Shown one piece after another: positions 34,187-46,000 of a DNA stretch of 64,000 nucleotides. This stretch comes from Nyssa sinensis (Eukaryota > Streptophyta > Magnoliopsida > Cornales > Nyssaceae). Numbering within the stretch: the stretch's first letter is position 1; each line of letters starts with the position of its first letter. A program made the translations under genes and the position numbers. The stretch covers positions 992,001 through 1,056,000 of the forward strand of contig CM018041.1 in assembly GCA_008638375.1 (NCBI GenBank), read 5' to 3'. The notes below the pieces were generated by a model. It was not told the DNA's origin, ran no database searches, and saw nothing but the letters and a program-made list of their open reading frames with translations.

Positions 34187-37100
34187 TTACGCCTGCGATG
34201 AAATAGCCGAACCACTTTTGTGAGATGCTGCCCCTTTCACTTTTTTATATGCAACATCTCTGGATCTGTGTGATTTCCTTTTCTTTGAAGAGGCCTTCTC
34301 TTTCGGCTCTTCACAAATCTCTTGTTGCTCCTTATTAGCAATTTCTGCCAATGGCTCCTCGCCCGGATCCTTAATATCTGATTGCATCACAGACTTGTCT
34401 TGTTGCACATCTCTTGCATCCGTTTCCGGTTCAATAACAGACATTCCTGTTAGAGTGTAGTCCAGCAGAAATGTGCTTCTTTCCAGCCTGTCCAACCTAC
34501 TGAAATGCCTCTGGGAATATGGGATAAGGCCTTCCAGGAGTTCCCCAATGCCTCTTATCTGAAACACCAAGGTTATCCAACATTATAAGGTTGCATAATC
34601 CAGTCATTCCATTTACAGAGCTGAACTTGGTTATATAGCAGTTAGTGTGTGTGTGAGAGAGAGGGGGCAGGGGGGGGTGGCGCTTCCAGGAAGATAAATT
34701 TTACACCTTATACACAAATTGACAGTATCAACTATCTATTTGACCAGGAGTACCATTTCCACTTGGTGCACTAGCACGCAAACACAATATCACAGCCCTT
34801 TGTAATTAAACATTTGGTCTACATGCCAATTCAGGCCATAGGTTCTAAAGATGCAAAGCAACCACAAAGGAGATGCCTAGGCTTAGTACCAAGCTGGAAG
34901 GATCAGATCCAGTTATACAATGACACCTGATAGGGTATTTGTAACTCTCCAAGCCCACTGTCCCAACAACCTGAAACATTATGACTCAAAAGGTTAAGAT
35001 CAAGTTGTTAGTAGTAAGGTTTGTGTTGTCTTATATACCAATCATACTACTACAACCCAATCGATGTGGGACAAGAGGATCACAATATTGGATTCCTAAC
35101 AAACAAGCTGAAAAGGGATCACCTGACATGCAAGGGATCTTACAATGAAATCTGCAACCCAATAACTGATCAGATGTCATATTTAATCACAGCCAGTATA
35201 AAAATTCAGATCAGACAGCCAAAAAAATCTATCTAGATTTCCTGAATTTGAGATTTTCAATGTAGGTCCTAGCAAAGGCAGTCCAAGTCCTTGTTAGTAT
35301 AAAAATGACATATGGTTTTATGCTTGTAGAACCCCTTTATGGTCTTTCAAAGTAACCAAGCATATAAAGATGAGAAGCCAAAGCAAGGGTATAGAAAAGA
35401 GTAACACCTCAATAAGATCTGTTGGAGGAAGAATGCTGAAGAGCCGGAAAAGCACAAACTGTGCAATATGACAGAGCTTCGGCTTTGTATTCCATTCTCG
35501 AACATATTCAAAAAGTAGACGAAATTCTTCCTTGCCAAGAGCTCCGAGTGCCTTCTCTATCCAATCTTTGGCCTCTCTCCTCCTGCAGAGGATTTCACTT
35601 AGATAAATATAATGGTGGAGAGATAAGAGGACAGAAAAATATTCTAGCTAACCTGCAAAGTTCAGCAAATAACTCAAAAAGTTTATGAGGTCTGCGAAGC
35701 TCAAATGCAATTTGAATTGCTTTAGTGTAGTCAGCATCTGATACAGCATTTGCTAGTTCCTGACCTCTTAAAACCCCTTCCTCCTGCATCAACAACACAG
35801 TATATTTTTCATATACTCTGTTAGGATGAAACAGGTAAATGATAAGACAAGCCAAAATGGGTGGCAATATCAGATCCAAATAAATGTAGCACACAAGTGC
35901 CCAGCATCTACAAAAAAATGAATGACTAAAATTTAGTATCCACCAGGCTAGAGGTCTAATGGATACATTAGTTTAATGCTAGAGGTAAGGTTAACATAGT
36001 ATATGGAAAAATATATGTAATTTAATATTAATATATATTTCCCAAATAATTAGGAGAAGGTTTTATTGAGTTGAATTAAGTTGAGAATACCTAATATATA
36101 TTTATAAAAAAATTTGTCTTAGAATGTGATTAGCAGTTGGCAGGTAGCATAACAAAATTCTCTTGATATGCCTGGCACTTACAAAAGCACTAATAAGGCC
36201 AAAAAAGAATAAATAATTGGGATAAAGTTTTGTTGAGTTGAATTGAGTTGAGAATACCTAATATATATTTATAAAAAAATTGTCTTAGAATGTGATTAGC
36301 AGTTGGCAGGTAGCATAACAAAATTCTCTTGATATGCCTGGTGCTTACGAAAGCACTAATAAGGCCCAAAAAAGAATAGGAAAATGCCTCACTTCTTTAC
36401 GAAAAGCTTCCTCCTTCTCCAAAGCAGTAGAGTCATGCCACAAATTGATGACTGAATCACTGCCACCAGTTGCAAGCATTTCTGTCTTCTTGCCGATAGC
36501 CAAGGCCCAAACCTGCAGACCAATATCCAGTGAGCAAATCTAGAGAAAAACAAAATTTTGATCCAACTATGAACATAACAAGCGATGCCAAGGCGGAATC
36601 CTAGCAGAAGAAAACTCATATTTCAAAATATAAGAATGACATGTTAATTTCCAGATCTGGTAAAAAATGTTCACACGTGTAAGAGCTAGCAGGGGGGAGA
36701 ACAGTAATGAGTATTAAGTGAAAAATACTAATATTGGGAAAGAATTTGGAATTAAATGGTCAAGACAGAAATAATCGTCCAATTAGTAAGGGCAAAGAAA
36801 GTAGAAATCTAAAAATATTTGAACAAAATTTTAAATTTAAGACAAAAAAAAAACGCTTATAAGATATGTTCTTTGGTAGAGTTGCAAGGTAAATCACTTC
36901 AAAAATCACCTAAATACATAGTTATCATAACCGAACCGGACAATGAACCGGTAAAGGGGTCGGTTCACGGTTCACTAGTTCAACTAGTGGTTTAACCGGT
37001 TTTATAATTAATATAGTTGAAAATATATTATATTATATAACTACTTTTTTTACTTAAATATATATTAAAGTTGGTAAAATATTATCAAATAAAATCATTG

Positions 37101-40100
37101 GTCCAGTGGGTAAGGAAGATACTTTCCACCAAAAGCTCTCGAGTTCGACTCCTCGAGGACTATGTTTTTTTTTTTTTATCTAAAACTGGTGCAACGCACT
37201 TGAGGCAGCAAGCATGCATGATAAATGAGGTGGCATTAAGAGTCTGATAAATGAGGCAATGCACAGTACATGCATGGTAAACGATGCGATGCACATGAGA
37301 CAGCAACTCACAATGGATGCACGCGTGGCATTAAATACACATGAGGCAGGCGGTTCATTGTCCGGTTTAAGAGGCAGTTCACTCACAGGTTTAATCAAAA
37401 AGTGACTGCTTAATTGCAAAAACGATCCAATTGAAATATCGAACCGGCCGGAGGTCCGGTTCCCAGTTCAACCGGACGGTCCTGTCCGATTCTGATAACT
37501 ATGCCTAAATACATGAGTGTGTATGTTTGCAGGAGACAACATACATAAATTGATACATTTTGAGACGCATAAAATTGGCCATGCCTCAAAAAGTGACATC
37601 AATAGACTATTTTACCCTCCTATCAATGCTCATCCGCCAATTTGGAGCATCCCATGAATTTTTTATATATTTTTCATCATTACAATAATTATTTTTAAAT
37701 ATTCATCCACACAGTGAGCTGCCTGATTAAAGTAATCACAAGGATCTACATCTGCGGTTCTGTGCAATCAAACAAAATTGTGACACACAAGTAAAATGTC
37801 AAATCCCGTGTTGTTTAAGCATCATTGCAAAGTAATGTAGTATACACACAAGCACATAAAGGCATATTAATTGAAAATTAGACACAATTTATACACTAAA
37901 ATATCTAAAATAGGCAGTTTATAGATCTACAGAATGAAGTAAGCACCAAAATAGGCAATTTTTAGACCTGCAATATGAAGAAGAGAAGATTTTCTTTATA
38001 AGAATAAGTATTAATAAAAACTACAAGCTAGTTCAGCACCTTGTCTTCATGTTGATCATAAGTTGCAATGCATTCATTAGTTTTGACCGTCCACAGCTTC
38101 ACCAAACCATCAGCGCCTGAAAATGAACATCATTTTTGGGGGTTCTTAAATGAGGCAAGATAAAAGCACCAGAACAAAACAAAACAAAAATTCCAGATCA
38201 GGTAATAGCAGGCCACATTACCACAAGAAACAAACTGGGTCCCACGAGTAAGAAATGATGCTCGGAATACACTTGAGGTGTGCCCTTCAAATGTCTTTAA
38301 ACATGAACCATCAGATATAGCCCATATCTTTATTGTTTTATCTCCAGATGCTGTTATAACACATTGATCAACAGGAGAAAACTCTACAGACCAAATCCCC
38401 CTTTTATGCCCTTTTAGTGCGATGACAAATACTAGATCTGGAAGCCTCCATATGCAAGCAGTACGGTCCTGATCAGAGAGAGGTAAGACGGAGGAAGAAA
38501 AAGCGGGGGGGGGGGGGGGGGGGGGGGAGAGATTTTTGGAGCAAGCTTAAGAAAGAAAAGCACCAACTAGACCTCAAGAAATCTACAACCTTTTATTATC
38601 CTATAGATTTTCCTCTTTATTCAATAAAAAACCATCAGCCTAACGAATCAAAAAATGAATAGTGAAAGTAAAATGTTGCAGAGCCCCATGTAAATTACAA
38701 ACCTGGGAACCACTACAAACAAAACTATCATTTGGTGCAACAGCTAGGGAATTTATATCCTTATCGTGGGCTGCTACAACTGCTTTTGCTTTTAAATTAG
38801 TAGCCTGTTCCGCATCATCTGAGAGACCATCAAAACTCCACACCTTCAGGGTACGATCACTACAGAGGACAATACACAGGAATTAAAACTATAGACAAAT
38901 TAATATTTTCTGTCAAAATAATACAGGGAAGAGAGAAAGAAGGCTAATGATGTCCAATCCCAGTGCCATGTTACAGTTAAGGTCACATATTTAAAATGAG
39001 CAACACAACATATAGTTTTACTGTTACCACCAAGTTCTAGCTTGGTTGGTATCTCCTCCACTTTCCCATATGGGAGGCTGAGGGTTCAAATATAAGAGGA
39101 TGGAGGGTTCGAGTCCCCTAAGTGGCAAAGTGTGTCTGTGTGATTTACCTATCCAAAAAAAATACAGTTTTATTGTTACATTTGATAATCCATTACAGCT
39201 AAAGATTTATGGATGAACTATATGCAAAATCAGTGAAATATAGAAAAATAGGAGAGATAAAAAAAGGTAATAAAGGGCCAAAATTTTAAATAAAAATAAA
39301 GTTAATAGTTTTCGTGGATAAATAGAGTTCCGCAATCAGCAGTCCCCAAAAATTCCCTCCAAGGTTTAGCTGAGCATCAAGCACCATAAATGGACTCAGA
39401 ACTTGGAGGCAGATCATGGTTTCAGTAAACAGTTGCCTTGTAAGCCTGGCCACGGTGCAACCATGAATGGATTGGAAAGCCATCTTTAATATCATAAACT
39501 AACTCCCAGGTTATTTTCTGCAGCATTTTATTGGAAATGAAAATAATAAGCATCTAAGATTCATCTATGAAGTAATACAATATTAGTTTCAAAGCCTGAG
39601 AAGATATTTAATAAGAACTTACTGGCGATTAGTTTCATTAGCTCAGGAAGAAGTCAAAGAAAGAAACAACACAATCCACACACAGTATTGGCTAAAGGGT
39701 ACCTACTAACTCATAACTTTCCAGGTAAGCACTTACCTACTACCACTAACAAAGAAATTTCGCCGCTTTTTTGAAAAAGCAACAGCTCCAACAGCTCCCA
39801 TATGACCCACACCAGTTCCAAGGCAACATCTGCTTTCAGATTCCCATAACCTAACCTATGAAGGAAATAGTATTAGAGAGTCATGAACTCGTCATAAGCT
39901 GAAAATGAAAGATGTGGTGGCAGATATCCACTGACATATCATGAATAAAGAACTCAGGAAAACAGCACACCTGCTCAAATTTCAAAAGAAGAAGAAGAAA
40001 ATGAAAAGAGGGAAAAGGATTGCACCATGAGCCTGAAGTGAGAAAGGAAACTTACACTGTTGTCCTTGCTTCCTGTTACAATAAGTGTTCTTCCAGAACT

Positions 40101-42981
40101 TGATAGACAGGTATCAAGGCATAAAACAATGTCGGTGTGACCTGCCAATACATAGGAACATGACATGGATGCAAGGTCATACACTTGCACCTGCATATGT
40201 ACAGAATTGAATACAAATTAGGAACTGAAATCGACAGACTTAATGTCACATTCTTTCACACACAAACAAAAACCCAATGCATGAAATTCATAACTCATAA
40301 GAATAACTATCCCGGGTTATATGTCCAAGCATCCAAGTTACCTGTACCTATCTTACGCACAGATTAAATTAAATTTTCACATGTTACTTGTGCATGGGAT
40401 TATGCTAAAGCACCCGTTTTTGAAAGGTTAGATCAGTCTAACTAAATAGACATACAAATGGTGGTGCGGTGTTTCTTCCCCTATGTCCCCTACTGGTCCA
40501 AGTAGAGTAGGATTGACCTTTAATACAGAACCTCTGGGTGGACCCGTTTCGTTTAATACTAAAAATCAACAATTGAAGCAAGCATCTGAGGCTGCATTAA
40601 TTTTAGGAGATACAAACACGTGTGCTTAAATCTAAAGGAAATGCAGTACAATCAAATGGTTATAAATGAACTGATCATATTTATTAGCATGTTGCACATC
40701 ACCAGTAGAAGCAAATCCATTGGGAAGATCAAAATTCAGAGCAATTTACCCGTTCAACACTCGTAGCAACAGCAAGAAATTGTTCCTCCTCGCCCAAAAA
40801 CTTCATATCTACAATCTCTTCATTGTATCCTACAAGCCTTCTGCTCAGGATTAAGTTCAAACAACCTTCAGTATACTCCATTGGCGAATAAAAGAGAAAC
40901 TCCTGGTCAGCTGTGACACAGAGCAATCCTTGACCCAAGGGCAACATGCCAGCAGCAATGAAGCCTCTTCTCGAGTCTTCCTTGTCAGAGCTGACAGTAA
41001 CATCCGAGGACTTCTGCTCAAAAAGGCAAACAGCACTGTTGCAGAATTAAAATAAACAAATTACTAGACATATATTACATTCTAAATAGAATAAACAAAT
41101 TGTTAAGACATATATTACACTCTAAATAGAATCAAAACTGAGAACTCCAAATTTGACAAGCCATATTTTTAATAGGTATATAAATAATCATTCTCACCCC
41201 TCAGAGCTCCATATTCGTACAAGTCCACGTTCACCAATTGTGATAAAATCAATTGCCGGTGAACCACTTCTTTTCTTCCCATGCCGCTGTTTGTACAAAC
41301 CAAGGCATGAAGCGAAAGGGGACACAGAATGAATTACACACACAGCCTCAAGCATCTCATAAGTCGGTACTGTAATCGTCAAGCCATAGTCATGAAGGTC
41401 CCACAAGTTTACAACCTGAAATTAATTCAACAAAACAAAATCATGCCAATAAGGCAAAGCCTACCATTTTTATTTTTTTTTCAATCAGTAAAGGTTATAA
41501 GGCAAAGCCTACCAATGAATCACAAAGTCCCATCACCACATGCATGCTTGACTAACAACTACATTCCAATACAGAAATTCAAAGATGTATAACAATAAAC
41601 TAAAAAAAAAAAATTCCTTGAAATGGAATGTAAACATTGGAATTATCGTTGGGGCAGAGAACAAGGATAGGTAAATGTATGGTAAGATGTTAATTGTGAT
41701 ATGCTTGATTGGTGTAAACAAGGTTTTCCAGTAAACAAACAACCATATGAGCATGCTAACTACAAATGTATTAAGAACTTATTTAACAAATAAAATTGAC
41801 TAGGATATGAACAAATGTATACACCCAAATAATTTTTTTTTATAAAAAGAAATGCATTTGTAGGTAGATTGAAATGATCATAACTATCAAGATAATGCGA
41901 AGTTGAGTCATGCTTATTCTCTTCCAGCACTAAGTTCAAACAAAATCACATTTAATAGAACTTTCTATTTAGAGGAAGAATAAAAAAAAAAGCTCCCCAA
42001 GTGACCAAACAGCATAAATGTGAAGCTGTAATATAAGCAAACACATTCGCTTACATCACTCAAAAAAAGCATATTGCAAGTACATTGAGAAAACCATATC
42101 TATAGGCAATATCAGGAAGAAAAAAGAATTGAGTCATGCCTGATCTCTTCCTGCACTAAGTAAGGTCCATCCATCTTCAGACACTGCCAGGGAAGTTACT
42201 GTTGCAAAATGTTTCTTTAGTGTTGCAATACATTTCTTGGTTGCAAGATCCCAAACTCGCACAGTTGCATCGTCACTTCCAGAGAAAAGCTATAAACACC
42301 AAGCAAAATGGTCAGGCTAAAAATCTTTTATATGCATATATAATGTAGCAAGAGATTATTTGTAACAAAATTAGTATGGTTAAGCTTCACTACCAGATAC
42401 ATATTATCAGGGACATTCATTAATGAAAAATCTGAACGAGTGTCAAGTTGTATACCGCATTAGTGCCTCATAGATGTCACACACTTTCAAACACTATCTG
42501 TAAAACTAACTTTCAACTATGATATTAATCTTCCTTCGACACCTGCTCAGTGGAATTTTTTTTTTTGGTTTGTGGGGGGGGGGGGGGGGACGGGACTGCC
42601 CTCTCCAAAACTTTCTTTCCTACTATAATTTAGAAATTGCCCCCTCAAAAATTTTAATACTTCCATTATATATATCCCCCCCCCCCCCCCCCCAAAACAC
42701 AACCTCTAGGTTCACCATTGCACCTGCTCATATATATATGATGAGTGCATGCCTGTGCCTGTACACATGTTACAGGTGAATCAAGTTATCTAGGTAAAAT
42801 CTTTTACTACAGCCGGCACTTTATAAATGAGAGTGTCAATCAAGTAGGGTCAGTGAGTTTTACATATAGTATCCACCTCCACGTTAGCAGATCAGACGCG
42901 AAGATAAAGATGAAACATGAACTATAAAAGAAAATAAAAGGACAAGAAAAAGAAAAGATGGAGAGCGAAGGAGGGGGGGGG

Positions 42982-43031
<50 letters not shown>

Positions 43032-46000
43032 AAATAGTGAGAATTGTTGTCAAAACCCTCTCTTTCATGCTCAATAAATATAAATAAGTTCATAGCCAAA
43101 AAATGTCCCTTACCATACACAACCAAATAAAACATACAGTAACAAAAAACAGAGAGACAATATTACCCCTTAGAGCGTGCCAACCCTAATTAAGTCCTAT
43201 ATCTCTTACCATGCCTTAGTTGCCAAAAATCTTTTAAGCAAGATAGCTTCATTAACTTTTTAGATTAGACTTTTGCGAACTACTGCTCTGCCGAAATATG
43301 AAGAGAAAGAATTCAACCATTTCATAACTTATCCCCAATAAACTGGGGTTCTACTTCAGCTTTGTTTATTCTATAATGTCAGACTGTTACAAATTTTACC
43401 AACAGAAGCCTTATAATCACATTAGCAGTTCATCAGAACCTCTACCCCTGAATCCTCATTCCAATGACAATACTTGAGCTAATGTAGTCCAAGCCCACCA
43501 TGTGCCATCAACCCAAACTTCAGACTCAACAGTCGACACTTAATCTAGTGTTGAGAAAATGAACTGGTTTTTTTCTCATTATCACTAGTAACCACCTATA
43601 AAGCATAGATACATGAGATACAGCTACTAGACTATTCGGATACCGCAATATGGAAAAACTTTAGAAGATAGTTTTTTACTATGTACCATGGCAAAAAGAA
43701 CCTAACCACAATCAAGTCTTTTTAAACTCTGGTTGTGGGTCTCTTTTTATAACTCAAAGACCCACTTTGAAAGGAGATCAACAGACTTAAAACAGGGGTG
43801 GCAATGCTAGGGCTTCCTCCAATGCTAGGGGCTACCACTTCCAGTGTGTTACCACTCTTATGTGTTTTCTAGCAAATTCCTGGACATGTTCTTCCCATTT
43901 CAAGGTAAGTTTTTTTTATAATTATTCTCTTCTTTTTTAATTCCTTCAGATCATGGTTTCAATTTTTATGGGTCTACTACCTTTCAATTTTAAACTCCAA
44001 TTTATTGTTCTCCAACTATTTGGGGTTGCACAGGAGTATTCCTTGGGTTGATAGATTTGGGTTCGGGGAAAATATCTATATTATGTATTTTTAAATATGA
44101 AAATTCAAACTTCAAATAACTTCCACTTCAACACCTCAAGTATTACAGCTTGCCTCATAAGAGGTAGAACCGTAGAACGCCTCACCTTAAACTTTTGCCT
44201 TTTTAAACACTGAGCCCAACCAGCCCAATTAGCATTTGTAAATGCACTTGTCTTAAGGTTTCCATGATTGGAAAACAGTGCTTCCATTTTAACAAAGGAT
44301 TTAAGACACTAAAATTAATCTGCAACCATAAGAACTGATTACTGGCCAACACATGAAGTGAATAATAATAGAAAGTTCACAATCACTACAGTTCAGAAAG
44401 ACAAAAATCAAACAAGCCACTAAATCATGAAACCCACAAGCATCAATTAAGGGGTTCCCAGCTTCAGAATCAAATGAATGATTTTGTCTAGTTAAGTGGA
44501 ATAATGGTTTCCCACAAGTATCCTCAAAACCCTAAATTTTTCAGATCACTCTGTCACTAGACTCACTACTATATTACCAAAATGAAGTGGTGCTACTTTT
44601 CGTTTTCTTATTTGACAACTAATTACTCCAAAACCTTAAGTAAAAAAATGAATATTATAACTTATTTATTAATTTATTTAATAAACGCATCCCTTCACAT
44701 GTGGTCAAACTCCTCCTCATGAGTAGGTCATGTATTTACACATAAGAGGCATTGAGATTTGAAAGTCAAACACAGGATCTGTCATGATAAGGTGTTGACA
44801 ACCGATGCTCCGACAACTTAAGCTGATACAAAATGGAGTGGCTTATTTACTAATCTCATCAACACACTTAATAAATACTTTATGCTTGACTTGATTATGC
44901 ACATAAACCACATTTTCAGAGCATAATTTAAGATATCAAATTATGACCTTGGAGGTTCCAATCCATAATATGTCTTCTTCAGTCAATAAACTTTCCCTTT
45001 ATTACTTAAAAAATTACAAATCAAAGGAAACTCCATATCCAACTCCTTTAGAAAATATCAATGTGAGCATGCATGCTATAAATCCATTTTATCAAAATGT
45101 CATGAAAGGAACGCAGAAAGAGATAAGAAAGATTTAATCTACTTATCTTCAGAACTGAAAAAATGTATCATGTTAAAACACCATCTAACCCTATGAGTTG
45201 AGTTTAGCTTAAGGGGACGCTTTGTGTGTACCTATAACCCTATGAGCTGAGTTGTCATGCATAATCCCATTTACATTCAGAAGATTTTCTCTTTAAATAA
45301 TATCCAAAGTCACATTCTCATGCTGGAATTTTCTTATAATCTTTATTGGCAGCTTAGAAGGATAATGTAAGCAGGTTGGGGGGGCTAGAGGCAGGACGGC
45401 ATTTGCCCTCTAGGGTGTGTAAGAAGGTTCTGAACTGTCCACACCATCCACAATTTGCTCTCTAGTATCCCAAGTACTTTCGGATTGGTCAAAAGACTGG
45501 AAACAGAAATATATTTTCCCAGTCAGCTCTCTGATACTGAACTAATTTTGACAAGCAAAAACCATTGCGCCTTTTGTCACCCATTTGACCCACTTCCTTT
45601 TTGGCATTCCTCTTGCCCTTATAGCACCTCTTCCTTGAATCAAGTTACTTGTAAATAACAGTCATCTGTTACAACTGTACATGACCTAGTCAACATCTTA
45701 ACCAACTGTAGTTTGTCCGTTATTGGTGCTACTTCAAACCTTCCACAAAGATATTCATTTTTTATTCAGTCTTTTCTAATGCGGGTGTATAAGCTTTGAA
45801 TCTCTGATATACTACTTGCATTGCCTGGTTTTAACTTAAAACACTTTGTCCTTAGAAAAATGTAGTCTCAACTAAGGGCAACTAAAACAACAGTTGACAG
45901 TGTTAGCTGTCTAAGGAGTTTTTAGTATTAAACTCAACTCAACAAAGCATTATCCCAATCATTTGGAATCGGTTACATCATACATGAGTCTTATCTCGCC

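Noticed and set aside
42884..43135. Minus-strand frame with a long Leu-Ser repeat
   Set aside because: Translation of the AG microsatellite, not a protein.
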